NCBI GenBank assembly: GCA_021030905.1
Contig: JAGFMI010000022.1
Span: 310,001-374,000 of the forward strand
Length of the DNA stretch: 64,000 nt
From: Pyrenula massariospora
Taxonomy: Eukaryota; Ascomycota; Eurotiomycetes; Pyrenulales; Pyrenulaceae
Direction: 5' to 3'
In this document: in pieces, positions 44,498 to 58,069 of the stretch
Layout of the letters: the number at the start of each line of letters is the position of its first letter
How positions within the stretch are numbered: position 1 is the first letter of the stretch
Notes under the pieces: model-generated
What the model saw: the letters and a program-made list of their open reading frames with translations, nothing else
What the model was told of the DNA's origin: nothing
The model's database searches: none
Position numbers and translations under genes: made by a program

Positions 44498-46395
44498 ATG
44501 TGGCAGTGGCATTGGTGTTATCTTATCTACCTTTTGGCTCTTGGTCAGCTTGCATCGGTCGTTTGGAAGTATTGGTGGAAAGCTCCGGTGAATCTCGCCT
44601 ACATTTTAAAGAACCTCAAAGACTAATGCTTCTGACAGTCTAATGTGATCATCGCAGCCTATCCCACGTTGCTGGGCAGGTGGTTGACAGCGTTACGAAT
44701 GATATTTGACTCAGACACACTGCTGCAGAGGGCTTACGAATCGGTAGGTCATAGGGATAAAAATCTAAATGCAGGTCGCTGTGGAGAACGTTGACTTTTG
44801 CAGTCACATGGAAAGCCATTTGCTATTCCAATGACTGATCGCTGGATTGTCTTCGTGTCGGACCGGGATCAGATAAAACGGCTTGATGCTGAACCAGAAA
44901 ACCTACTGTCGACGGAAGAAGCACTTCATGAGGTATGACTCCGGATCTCAGTCGTACGATAACCACCAGCAACGGGATCTCACTAACAAATGCAAGCTTG
45001 CGTTCACCGATCCAATACTTGGCCGTTTCCAAGTTCCCCCCGAGCATAAAGGACCCAAAAGCGAAGCATTCCGCGTCGTGGTCGGTGTGCTAAAGAACAA
45101 TCTCCGAGCAAGCATCCCTGGGATGAGTGATGAGTTTCGGACACGAATCAGGGATGCTGTGGCCTTGGAAGTACAGGACAGCAAAGGCCCAAATAGTCCG
45201 AACGGATGGAAGAGAGTGCAGCTGATGCCTGCACTCTTACGCATATTCACTCGTGTCAACCTTTATGCGTTCCTAGGTGATGATCAAGGTAAGATGCACA
45301 CCATTCCACCTCGGACTCGGTAGGAAATACCAATGTTAAGAATTTCGCAGCGGAGCGTCTTCACGTATACGACGATGTGATGAACTTCTTCTGGAGCTGC
45401 GTCAGGGCTTTTCCAGTGTTCACTCTTGTGCCGGGATTTCTCCTACCGTATGTTGAGAGTTCTCGACGATCGGTGGCTTGGTGGCTAGTGAAGCTAATGC
45501 TCGATAGGATGATAGGTCCTGTCGCAATGGGTTGGGGCTTCACCCGAGCCAAGGTCTTTGACCTTCTCCTGGATATGACACGACAGTCGCTTGACGAGAA
45601 GGGCTTCGGACTCCAAAAATCAAGTTTGAAGAAGCATATTACTCACTGGACAGCCGAAATGACCAGGCTTCGAGATGCGGCTGCAGTGGCCAAGATTACG
45701 TTCGGTCTCCTCTTTGCAAGCGCCTTTCAGGTACCTATAATTGCACAGTTCTGCATCTACAACATGTGCAAATACCCCGACTCACCCAAGAAACTGCGAG
45801 ACGAAGCCGAAAAATGCAAGGATATCTCTTTCGGTCCTTTGAATGAGGAGATGCCGTATCTTGATAGTTTTGTCAAGGAGACTGCTCGCCTGAATCCTGG
45901 TCCCATCCTCAGTGCACCTCGCAGAGTGATGGCGCCTTATACTTCTTCTGATGGCTACCATATTCCTACCGGTAATTGGCTAGCTGTTCCTCAGCTTTCA
46001 ATCATGCGAGATGAAAGTATTTGGCCCCGGGCTGCCGAATTTGAGGCTTTTCGCTTCGTGAACGGAAAAGACGGGACTTCAGAGTCGCGGTTTACCCACC
46101 CGAGCTACGAATATCCATTTTGGGGCGCGATCAGGCACGCGTGGTGAGCCAAATCAGATGCCCTTGACAATCTAGATACTAGCTGACGTGATCTCTAAAA
46201 TATAGTCCAGCACGTTTCTACGTGTCTGTAGTTATGAAGATGATCCTATCACATCTGATACTAGACTACGAATTTAGCCTGGAGAAGCCGGATGCCAGTC
46301 CATGTCTGACATTCGGCAAAACCAGGCTGCCGAATCCATTCATGACGCTCCTTGTGCGGAAACGCTCGAGCCAGATGCAGCCCACGGTTCATTGA
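44498..46395 (+). CDS. Cytochrome P450 monooxygenase
   Basis: Six exons: 44498-44587, 44639-44743, 44804-44932, 44997-45288, 45351-46143, 46206-46395; 532 residues. N-terminal membrane anchor in exon 1. K-helix ExxR is ETAR in FVKETARLNPGP; the heme-binding loop is FWGAIRHAC470PARF, whose cysteine codon is split by the last intron. The I-helix region reads FGLLFASAFQVP, lacking the acidic-Thr pair normally used for oxygen activation. Sequence style resembles the fungal ent-kaurene-oxidase-like/secondary-metabolite P450s. An endoplasmic-reticulum oxidase of a small molecule is expected; no biosynthetic core gene lies nearby. Confidence 0.88.
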
Positions 46396-48397
46396 GATAC
46401 CGTAGACTTGAGAGGCAACAAGGTTATGGCAGTTGGCCACGATCTCAGGAGGGAGTTGTTAGCCTGATAGCAGTAGTAGAATCTTACCCCAAATTGTTTG
46501 GATAGCTAAGCATGAGGATCCGTCTGATTGAGAGCCTGATAAGTGACCCACCCGGCTCTCTATCTGTAAATGTCCAGCGCGCTATCGACTATCTGCCCGC
46601 CATTCCGAGGGTACTGTATTCTACATGGACGGAGCTGGAGCTGGGATAAGGCAGGTTTCAAGGGGGTCCAGTCTAGTGCGACGAAAGGCTGGAGCCTAAC
46701 GAGGCTGGAGACAGAAATCGTGGCCGATTGATTTAGGTTTCGCGCCGCACTACACCAAAATACGGCCACAATTTCTGTCCTCGAGCTTCGTAAGGATGAC
46801 CTGCAAGAACCATTTGGGGGCGCCAAAGCTTTCTAGAAGTGAGTTATCGTAGGATACAACTAATTTTCAATATATCAACGCACCTTCTGTCGACAATTAT
46901 CAAGGCTAAAACCGGGATCTGCGAAAGTTCAAAAAATTTTGATTTGTTGCACACTTTTGCTTATCGCCCACCGTACAACAGCTTCATGGCTTCTGCATGC
47001 TGCCGTCTGGTAAACAAAGAAAACTTCACGGAAAGCTCGCTTCTGCTCCACCCATCACACCGCATCGACCGCTGCCATCTTCCACGGCTTGCTATGATAC
47101 CTCCGCCGCTGTATCCTGCTACCTCTTGAGAAACGGCTCCATCTCAATTGCGGCATGACGTTGGATGACACATGCACAGCTCGCTTGCATCACGCGCTAT
47201 GCTACAGACCGTTTCGAGGCCAGCACAAATTGTGTATGGATGGACGTGAAACTACTCAGCGATACGAAGCAATCAGCAGCATACCGATGTCGGATCCGCC
47301 CAACGTCTAACCTAGCGTTACTATTCTCCAGCACGTGTTGACACCCCCAAACATTGCCAGACCTTTTAGCTTCGGAGTATTGCATGATGGGTGACGAGCG
47401 GGCTACTGGCAAATGACGACCGCCCTCAACGTAGAGAATTTTCGAAGAGCTTTGCAAAGACCGTCCGGAAGCTTAGCGAGGGAAGGATTCTACAAAGGAT
47501 CGACAAAGCAGATATCAACGCGTGCTCCAAGTTCGGCATTCGATGGGATTTTGGTCGTCGACAGCGAGGCAATGTTGACGGAGGATCACTTTCGTGAAGA
47601 GAAGGACTGCTGAGGCTTGGTATCAGAGCTGTGGCACATCCATCATATTCTGTCAGTGCCGTCCAAGTCATGTGGGATACGTCACAACTTCTGATACCCA
47701 GCCTCGCATTGGGATAAACAATCGGCGGCCCTTAATGAGTTCAAAATATGGGGAACAGCAACACTAAAGACAACGCTGGGTAGCAGAGGTCGTAACGCAC
47801 CTGATAAGTGCTAGGCCGGCGCCAGTGTCAAGTTTCACACACGCCACGCCTTCTGTTACCGGGCTTCGAGACTAATCGGTCTCTTTCTTCGGCAAGAATG
47901 GTCGTCTGGCCATGTAGGAGTATTTTGTCGCTGGGTAGCTACGAGAAGCGATCTCTGAGTAAGTTTCCGGTTCGTTTCCGTTATTGGCGACAGTAAGTTT
48001 GGTACCGAATATCGACTCCGCGACTTTACCGCTGGTAGCCCACTCTGAGTCGCTTTATGTCGAAATATCATGCGAAAGGACCGTAGACCATAGATACGAT
48101 ACGTTCCTAAGATGTCCCGATCAAGCCTGACCGCTCTTTGATTTCTAATTGATAGAAGCGGCTGTGCTTTGCCGAAATTTCTAGGCGGAAGGGTGCAGCT
48201 TGACAGAGTCGCGGGCTTTTACCTGAGGTGAAACTGAGGTGAAAGGCAATAATGCTTTTAACATGCCTTTTTTCTCTTAGTTGACACCTCACTTCCCTGA
48301 TATTTGACAAATTCCTCTATCTTTTCCCAAAAAAAAGCCCTTCGCTATAACCCTAGATTTATCGTATCCTTGCACCTGTTTTGCATGTTGTTCTAAG
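46396..48397. other. Intergenic with an inverted repeat
   Basis: No gene recognised. The inverted repeat at 46695-46795 is listed separately. The right part is the promoter of the giant gene. Confidence 0.5.
46695..46795. repeat. Imperfect inverted repeat, arms about 32 bp
   Basis: Left arm 46695-46726, right arm 46763-46795, spacer 36 bp. The inner 17 bp of each arm (ACAGAAAT and GTGGCCG blocks) match with a single mismatch; the outer parts differ by a few bases and a one-base gap. About 300 bp downstream of the P450 stop. Confidence 0.65.
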
Positions 48398-51300
48398 ATG
48401 GATCTACTCTCCTCTGTGTTCAACCACATTGTGCTCCCTCCCAAGGTTCCGCGGTCTCAAGATGTCGATGTCGAGTTAGTGTCACACGATGTATTGATCC
48501 GGATTATTCGCGCCTGCGAAGCTACTATCGCTCTTGCAACGCCCCCTTGGACTGAAGCGTTCCAGTCCCTTAAAGGCTCACTTGGCGCCTGTCTTGCCCT
48601 CAATGGCAGCCGTCTAGACAAATCAACGATGCTGGAACACTTTCGCCAGCTCCAGCCTCATCAAACCCTTGTTCTGCATGTTGTCGAACAGAATGCCGCC
48701 TTGTTAATCCGACAGGAGACATGGTCAGTCGTCATTATGATTAATCTACGAAGGAAAGCACACTCACTGACCAAAATATCTAGTAACGATCAGCAATGCG
48801 TCATCTTCGAAGCTTTTGAAGCATCACCTGTGTCAGAGGAGATTCTTGCCGCGCCTCATGCTCTGCAGTGGGATTTTCCTGGTCGCTCTGCTCAGATTCC
48901 TCTCGCCGAGTTTGCCGACGAACACTTCCAAGCAAGCCTGGCGGCTTTTCTCGAGCAGGCAAGCATGGAATCTATCTACAGCCTTCAAGCCCACACCCGG
49001 AAGGCCAATGTCTCTGTCGCCGAAATCCGAGATACGACCGACCCAGCACTGATCACTCAAATGCTTCTGCCGCTTTTAGAGGCAATTGGGGGCACCTTTC
49101 ATTCTCCTCTACTGCGGAAGCGGGTGAGAGACGAGGTCAATTTCGGAGATGCAGACATGCCTTGGCGGCGACTTCCGTTCTGGCTCATCTTGCGCGTTGC
49201 GACTCAACGTCAGCTCTGCCAGATTCTTGGTGACGTACAGGGACGGATTGGCTACAAAGCTATGATGTGCACAATGCTGGCCGATCTGCTGAAGGACTCT
49301 GCAAACAAGCTCAGCCCAGACTTGATCATACTGCTACGGGCCAAGATATGCCGCCGTATGGCTAAATTAGAAATGGACAGTACGAAAAATCTTTGTTCCA
49401 ATGCCGACGATTCTGGATCCTTGTCCGCTCGGATTGGGCCTAGGATCCAAGCTGTGATCAAGGAAGCGACAGTTCAAGTTGAGACTGCGTGGAATTCTTT
49501 CAAGCAAGCAACGACGCGCCATATCCCAGACCTTCCTTTACGCAGCCCAAACTCCACCCTACGGCTGTCACTTCACAATAGTGGTGCATATCTCGACAAT
49601 TTACTATCCAGCATGCCACTGCCCCAAACAGGGCCTGTATCCCTCGAACTTCCCCAACCGCTCCACAAAGGCATCAAGCAGACCCAAGATTTTACAGACC
49701 ATTTGTTCCGCCTGGCTGCCAAGGAACAGCAGATCAAAGACGACGGAGAATCTAGCCTAGATGTGCACAATGCTGAAGAGCGATGCATCAAGCTCGCTGA
49801 ACAGATCGCTGAAGTCTTCGTCGACGTAGGGAGCACATACGACTCTGATGCGGAGCAGATGAGCGCCATGATTCTCACTATTTTCACCCTATGGGTTCGT
49901 CTCGACGAATGCGCCGTTGTCGTATGCCCCCTTTTACAAGATTATGCCCCAGTGTTCAACCCGAAGCTTCTTGACGTCTTGCAACTTCCTACCTGGGCAA
50001 GTATGTGTCGCCTGCAGGAGATCCAGGCATATTTGGCCCGAAGAGTGGCCCGGTCCCACTACGGTACCATCTTGGACCAAGCCAACAATGACTGCCTAGC
50101 AGTACGTTATGTCGCTCAATCAACTCCTTTGCAGTCGCTCGGTTTCCGCGTCCAAAGCGCCTCTGACCGAGCCCGTGAGATCAAGGAGGCCGAATGGGAG
50201 AGGGTCTGCAACGAATACGAGACACACACGAAAGCGATAGCCGACGGCGTATGTCGCTGTTCCTGGGATGATGATGGTAAACGTGACGTTCGAGGATGTA
50301 ATAAGTGCTGGCATTGGCGAGTTCGGAATCGTTTGCAAATCCAAGTTCAAGAGGCATTTCTCCCGGAGAACGATCCCGCGAGGGCTATTTTACTCTTTGA
50401 GCTTGCCATTCCTAGATATCTCACGGCGTATCGGGACAGCACTTGGCGGATTCTGCAGGTTCTTGCACACCCCAGCCGCCCTATCAATGCCTTAAATCCC
50501 GAGATAGAGCTCAGAAACTGTGAATCACTCCGGCAATTCATGAGATTTTCTGGGCAAGGAATATCTTTGGCGTCAACCGTCAAATGTTTTGTGCAGACGC
50601 ACTACAATTTTACCCGCGGCAAGGTTCCAGTAGATAAGGTATTATTACCGCTTGGAGCACGTTTTGAGCTGTACGACCATGCATCCGGACTTTGGGTGAG
50701 AGATCTCGATAAAACTTTGACATTGCAACATCTTTGCGGTGTCTTTGTCCCCCGTGGGCTTGAAACCACTGTTCTCCCTGCCAAAAAGCATCCTCCGCCT
50801 TATCTAGATGGACCATCGTCTTATCAGCGCCAGGCGAGCCAGACCGACTGTCCATCTGATATGTCCGACTACGAGTTCTTAGCGTATCAAAAGCTACTCG
50901 CCGGTGAAACACGACGCTGGCCCAACATTTTAGTCGAGATGGGCGCTTCCAATCTTAACTTCAGCAACGAAGACACAACACGTCTGGTATGTCAACTCGC
51001 CATCCAGGCTGGGCCGCAATTATCAAACGAAATCCTACGAGCACCTCATGTCATATTTCATGAGCCAGAGTTTCTAGACCGCCTAATCCAGATAATTGAG
51101 AAACGTCTTGGTGCGATCTCGACCAATTGGCGTGAACACAACTGTATGCAGCTACTCATAACGCTGAGTTTGCGACTGTTTTCCTTGTCATCTGGAACTG
51201 CGCGAGCGCGCGCTGAACGCCTACTTTTCAATGCAAGAACCATGACCTTGGATTGGACTACGAGGCTCCGAGAGGATGTGCGAACTGCCATCGATGCTGA

Positions 51301-54300
51301 TACGGCACAACGAACTGCGACCTATGGCTTCTATGCTGCTCTAATATGTCGTCAGACATTTGCCGTGAACGTCGAGCTCGACCGGGCCTTGAGTGCAGAA
51401 GATCTGACCGCCTGGATCCAAGCGTCTGTGGCACTGCAAGAAAATCTATGGGTCGATGTCACCAAGTTACCATCGACATTAAAGAGCATGCTTATCCGTG
51501 ACGCCAAAATGGCATTCTACATGCAGTCTCCTCTAAAACATGCCATCGAAACCCATCCTGGTAGCGTCGGAGTTGGGATAGCCAAGAGTTGGTCCGATTC
51601 TTCAGACGGCATCAGCCGGACATTTTCCCAATGGACTTTTCTTCCGCCACCGAACAATCGCTGGATCGTCGCCATGATGTTTGAAGGGGACGGCAAATTC
51701 AGCTCCAAGCAAACGGTACATTGGAATATTGTCGAAGGTCATCTACTAATTAACCACAGCCCTTGCGGTAAGCTACCACTAGAGCTCCGAGAGGATCAAG
51801 CCATTAAGGACATTTTTGGTGGCCAACACCTCTTAACATACCCCTCTTCTCTGCCGGGCATGACGCATCGATTGGCGACCCGTGTACACAAACAAGAGGT
51901 CCATTTCGGTGTGCGCAATGGGGAAGCCATTATACGTGCGCGATCGTGGGCCCATGTTCTTGAGCTTGTCCCCAAAAAGATATTCACTGGATCGACTGGT
52001 TTCGATCTGCCGGCGGAATTGGTCGACAACTGTGCACACTGGTTGAATTTGAGCACAGGTTGCCTGGAGATCCGTCGAGTGCCGGCAATCTGGGTCAAGC
52101 GGCAGGGCGACTGGGAGATCAATATTCCGGAACGAATGGCCTCTCGACGAAAAGTGAATCTTGTTGATCCACGGTCGGCTGTGTATTCTCAAATCTCCGG
52201 CATCTTCCAACATTTCGCACGACCAGAGAAGCTGACTGTCTATCAACCACTGGCCCAGGCTGGCCGCCTGTCCGTTGAGCTACGCCACTTGGAGATGTCA
52301 TTCTACGTAAACAACGCGGGTCTGCTCGAGTGCCGAGAGCTCAAGGCAGAGATTGATCCAGACCAAGATTTTGGGAGTTGGCATGGCCTTCTGAGTAAAA
52401 TTGTTTTGCGAGACATCGTCACTGGGGCACGTATTGTGATTGTGCCTTTAGCGGGAATGCGGTCCAAACGGCGGGGCATGCACGTTGAGTCCCGCGTAAA
52501 TGATGCCAACGAATATGCAAGGTACAGAATCGACGACATTCTAGGTCGACTTTCGTGCCCTCCTGAGCCCCGTATCCTATACATGAAAGCTCTGTGCCAC
52601 GCGTACACATCCTTTTGTCTTCCGGACACCCTGACTGGACGAACTGGTACTGAAGAAGCATTTTCCATCCTTCGCTCCGCTGCCGCTCAGCCTTGGAACC
52701 GCCTGGGGAACGCTGTACATCCGGTTCTGGAGGCTTTTAACGCCCTGCCTCCAGCTCGGAATTATTATCCGGCCCATGTACGTCGTCTGCAGACAGTGAC
52801 TTGGGACCCGAACCTGACTCCGACCATTCAGCATGACGGTTATGAATCTTTGGTTCGCAGTATCGTGGATAAGTCCAACTGTCTGAATAGATTTGCTAGT
52901 ACAAGCATGAACGAACTCAATTTGGTGGAGCAGACCCAACTCCGTCGCCGGGGCGAGATACATCGTCAACTCTATGAGCGCCCAACAGTCGATACCCTTG
53001 ATGAAATTGGTCAAGATCGGTGCTATAACCCCCGCGATCGTCGAGCGACCTCGAAGGCTACCAATGTTTACGAGACAGCGCGTCTAATACTCGAGCGTTG
53101 CGTTCCTCTGCAGACGGACAAGCTACTACAATCCATTTTAGAATCCTGGCCAGTTATCGGCGGATTTCATGGTGTTGCCAGCTCTCTACCACCCCTCAGC
53201 GCGCTTGTCGATCAGATTGAAGGTTCCATTCCCGAGCAGTGGGGAAATCTTGTAGACTTTTGTCGTCGTACAGAAAGTCAAGCGCCCCTACTATTCCGTC
53301 TTGGACTATTGGCATTTGGAGCTAAGACTGAGATGGATGTCATCCGTTCGTTAGCAGCATTTGGCTCGATGAACGAGTTGAAAGATCTAGAGCCACCAAT
53401 CTGCGGCTGCTTTGTCGAATTTCACACCCGTGGACGGCCCTCTTCTGACCATCTAGAAAAGCTTGTCACCCGCGCCTATCCTGAATTTGAATCCGGTTTT
53501 GGAAGAGGCGGTTTGCGCAACTCGGCAGGGCGCCTTGCCCAGGCACATGAGAATCTATGTGAAGATGAGGGTCGACGTCTTGTAAAGCACCTTCTAAAAC
53601 AGTGGCCGACACCAGTGGAAACGCTATCGGTGAACGACTTGTCATTAGAGGTGATTGATATTCCCTTGGCATTAGAGACGATCCGTCCCGAGTGGAAACG
53701 GAGATGTGAGAACGAAGAGCTTGAGGGGTATATCAGCCAGGTGCAAGCCCTCCTCGACTCGCGACAAGGGCCAACAGTCTCCTTTGCTACTCTTCAGTGG
53801 CTTGCTAAGAGACCTGCCTTTCGTGGTGCAAGTCACCGACCAATCATTCCTTCCATGGCCCAGGACTTAGTTGTGAAATCTGGACCATGTTTGGAAGATC
53901 ATACCTTTAGCATTCTATCTGATGTCCAGAGTGAGAATACGAGAAATGAAGCCTCTAGGTCTTCCGCAGCGGGCATTGCGATAGAAGTTATAGAACTAGA
54001 AGTTCTCCTAAATAAGTTTGTGACTTCGGCTAGCACATTACGTCAGCAATATGGTGGTGATCTTCTCGACAGCCTCAATGCACTCAAGAGTGGAGGTCGG
54101 ATCTCGCAGCCAGAAATTGAAATTCCATCGTTGCCTCTTGAGTCTATTCATCACGCTTTGGAGCAAGCACGTGATACTGTAGTACTTCGCCTCGAAAATG
54201 TTCGAACTGCTCTGGCTGCCAATGACCGTCGTGCAGAATGGCTTCAATTAGCGGACATTTGGCCGTGCACAACTATTACAGCGACACTTGAGCTCCTCGG

Positions 54301-57300
54301 TTCTCGATTAAGACATAAATTCGGCCCTATGATGAAGGAAGCGCTGGTGTCATTAGGATTAGCGACCACAAATCTACAACGATTATGTCGTATCCGAAAC
54401 GCTTTGCTTCTTAAAGACGAACGAATCATTGGCGAGGAGCTACGCAATCCTGGACACGAGAATTGGAAACCACTTGACGTGTCTGACTGGCTATTGCTAG
54501 AGATTGATAGCGATTCTCTCATCCGAAAGGAGCAAGTGGATGTTGCCTGGGCGATCATCGCACCAGCTTCTGGAGAGAATAGCGTGTTACAGATGCTCAT
54601 GGGTCAAGGTGAGTGTTCTTACTTGCACAATTGCTTGGAAATCTGTGCGAAGGGGGTGCCATCGAACATGGGACCATTTCACTGCTACTAAGAACGTCAA
54701 AAAGTGTATTTGAGCGGCCATCAGTCCATTTTCTTGGTATCTCTGCTCTCCAGAAATTGAGCTGTGCCTCTAATATGGTCCCATGTTCGATGTTAACCGC
54801 TTAGTGCTACTCTCTGTTATCGAATCACTACTAACAGTTTTGCAGGTAAAACTTCATATGTTGTGCCAATGGTTATCGCCGTTTTGGCTGACGGCGACAA
54901 TCTGTCACGTCTAATCGTACCTCAACCATTACTGATGCAGACGGCCCAGGTAGCACAGTCGCGACTTGGCGGTCTTATAGGCTGTGAAATTCGGCATGTT
55001 CCCTTCTCGCGCAAGACTTCCACGGCGCCCGACATGCTAAAGCTTTACGACGAGCTTCACCGTCAAATTTGCAACGCCAAGGGGCTGATTCTTACGAGTC
55101 ATCAACATATCCTGTCATATAAGCTTGGGGGATGGCAGAAACTTGCTGACGGCAAGCTCAAAACTGCTCGCGTTATGATTGACTTTCAGGGTTGGCTGAA
55201 CGATCACTGTCGCGATGTCCTTGACGAGTGCGACTTCACTTTATCCGTCAGAACACAGCTCAATTATCCAAGTGGTCCTGAAACTTCTGTTGACGGTCAT
55301 CCATTCAGGTGGCAGGTTGCACAGGGCTTGCTTAACCTGGTAGCTAACCACATCCAAGTTCTTAGACGCCGCTTCCCGAACAGTATCGAAGTGTTGGAGC
55401 GACCAGGTTTATTTCCTGTGATGCAATTTCTGAAGCGCGACGTAGAAGATGCTCTTCATGATCAGATTTTAGACGACGTGTGCACTGGGCGACTTCTATT
55501 CTTGCGTCTTGGCGTTCAGGTTTCGTCCAGCAGCCGGAATATCGTTCGATGCGTTCTTTCTGAGCATCGACTTGACGAGGGCACGCTCGAGCGAGCTGCC
55601 AGCGTCTTTGATAACCCGCAAATAGCGTCTAAGGTCCTTCTTACCGTCCGGGGTCTCTTGCTGAACCGAATATTACTCCTCTGCCTGGACAAGCGGTGGA
55701 ATGTCCAATACGGCCTTCATCCTCAGCGTCATCCCGTTGCGGTCCCCTTCGATGCAAAAGGCAAGCCTTCAGATCAGGCTGAATTTGGACATCCAGACGT
55801 GGCCATCTTGTTTACTTGTCTGGCATTTTACTACAGTGGTCTAACCATTCAACAATTCCGTCAGGAGCTGCAGCACGTCCTGCAATCTGATGATCCAGCC
55901 GGGCAGTACGATTCGTGGATCTCTGGCCGTGAGGGCCTGCCAAACGCTCTACGCCACTGGAACATGATCAATATTGATGACGACGGACAGGTGGATGAGC
56001 TCTGGCGACGGTTACGCCTCGACCGTATTGTCGTCAATCAATACTTAAACCGCGTTGTATTTCCCGCACACGCTAAACAATTTGACATTCGGCTTCAGGC
56101 GTCCGCGTGGGACGTGGTTCTTTTTTCCAAGATGCAATCGCAGAGAGCCAAGTCGACGGGCTTCAGCGGAACTAATGATAATCGCATGATGCTACCCCTA
56201 ACAATCCGACAGGATGACCTTCCTGCTCTGCGGCAGACCAGCGCTGAGGTACTTTCCTATTTTCTGCATCCGCGGAACTGCGATTACCAGACATTGGCAG
56301 ATCATCAGAAGAAGCGTTTAAGCGAGACAGGGTTCCTTTTAAAGTTGAACGCTCAACGGATCCGTCTTCTTATCGACGCTGGCGCCTATATCCTTGAAAT
56401 GGATAACAAGTCGCTTGTCAAGGAATGGCTAAACATCGATATTTCAGCGAAAGCTGCTGTCTATTTTGGTGATGATGATCGTGCTTGGGTTAAGTTCAGG
56501 GCGGACACAAAGAGCGATATCCCACTACTAGCAACCCCATATGCAGACGACCTGAGCGAGTGTCTAGTTTACCTTGACCAGGCGCACACACGCGGCACAG
56601 ATCTTAGGTTACCATTACATGCCCGTGGAGCTTTGACACTCGCATTAAAACAAACCAAAGATTTCACGGTACAAGGTAAGTGATATTGTACTTTTCTAAA
56701 CCCAGCACCTGCTAAATGTCACCGTAGCGGCAATGCGCCTTCGCCAGTTGGGCACAACTCAATCCATCAGCTTATTCGCACCTCCAGAGGTTGTTCAGAG
56801 CATCCGTGACCTTTGCCGTCTCACAATAGGCGAGAGCATCAACGCCTCACACATTGTGTCCTGGCTCCTTGAACAAACCTGCCGTAACCATGAAGACCTC
56901 CAGGGCCTATACACTACCCAAGGGATTGACTTTCTTCGTCGCATCAATGCTACCTGGCGGTACCACAACTTCCTGACCAACGATACCCACCGCAAACGCC
57001 TACTCGAAGTCCTACAACAGCCAGAGCGGCAGACCCTAGAGCAGATGTACGGCAAGCTTTCGACTAACTCAACAGACGTCTCCGTGGGACCCATGTCAAC
57101 CGCACAGCTACAGTCCTTCGCCGATCATTTGAACCAGTTGAGCGGCCAGCGCAACGCGATACATACCGATGCTATGGCGGAGGTCGAGCAGGAACGCGAG
57201 CTGCAAAACGAGATCGAGCAAGTGCGCGAGGTCCAGAAGCCGCGGCGCTACAAGGCTCTACGGTTCCCGGGTCTTCACCCTATGGTTCTGCAATTTGCAC

Positions 57301-58069
57301 GTACCGGAGTTCTGGATGAGACGCCGTCGAAGCGGGATGGGCAGGGGCTTGAGCAGGCGTTTGTGTACGTGTCGAAGACGGGCATCGGGAGGCGGTTTGG
57401 CGTCCGCGGAACGAAGTCAAGATTCTTCGTGTCGATGGAGTTCGGGCGGACGATCACACACGCTCATGATGGGAGAGTGGCTGACAACTTCTTGGTAAGC
57501 TCTTGCACGTTCTTTTCGTGTTCATACTTGTGCGGAAATTGCTGATTGTGATGGCTTGACAGCGCCCCGTAGAATGGATCCTGTGGAGTTGTTCAACTGA
57601 GACGGCACTGGTGATCATCCCGGAGGAGGCTGAACAGATCATCCCGGTGCTTCGCCTTGCCAAGAAACCTTCGCCGGTCCATATAATCGCATACTCTGCC
57701 CCTGTCACCAAGGACATGATTCCATTCAACGATCTACAATACTACACTCTCCCGCCCATCTCACCTGAGTACCGCTTCCCGGAATGGTTCCGGATCGAGC
57801 TCGGAATCCTCGCCGGCCGCTTATACATGGACAGGAAAGAACGAGAGTCGCTGACACGCTACCTTCGATCACCGTGCCAGGCGTCGGAGGGCGATGTCCA
57901 GACCGGTGCAGGATCAGAGGTGACCGATGGACTCGGTCCGCAGAGGTTTGCAGACGACCCTGCTGCTTTCCTGTTAGAGTGGCTTCCACTCCGTCGGAAG
58001 GCGCTGGACATCTCGCAGACGCACGTCGGGCTTATCTGTACTGGTCAAACGGTGGAAGAAGATCGTTGA
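48398..58069 (+). CDS. Giant DUF6606/DUF3638/DUF3645 protein with helicase-like motifs
   Basis: Five exons: 48398-48723, 48784-54608, 54846-56675, 56728-57494, 57563-58069; 3,084 residues. The N-terminus (FNHIVLPPKVP) is typical of DUF6606. The centre carries MLMGQGK2052-T-S, a Walker A motif like that of SecA/SF2 motors, with IVPQPLLMQTAQ after it, then a Walker B DECD box at residues 2177-2180 and YLDQAHTRGTDLRLP, where relatives usually have DEAHTRGTD. The C-terminus has DFLRRINATWRYHNFL and TETALVIIPEEAEQIIP. The combination matches the fungal DUF3638/DUF3645 family of unknown function; database entries sometimes carry a ubiquitin-hydrolase name, but I see no such catalytic site. An NTP-driven role is inferred from the motifs. 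No signal peptide or membrane segment. Confidence 0.9.
54660..54792. repeat. 18-bp perfect inverted repeat within an intron
   Basis: Arms 54660-54677 (CATCGAACATGGGACCAT) and 54775-54792, 97 bp apart, inside the 237-nt intron 54609-54845 that splits the Walker A glycine codon of the giant gene. Confidence 0.85.
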
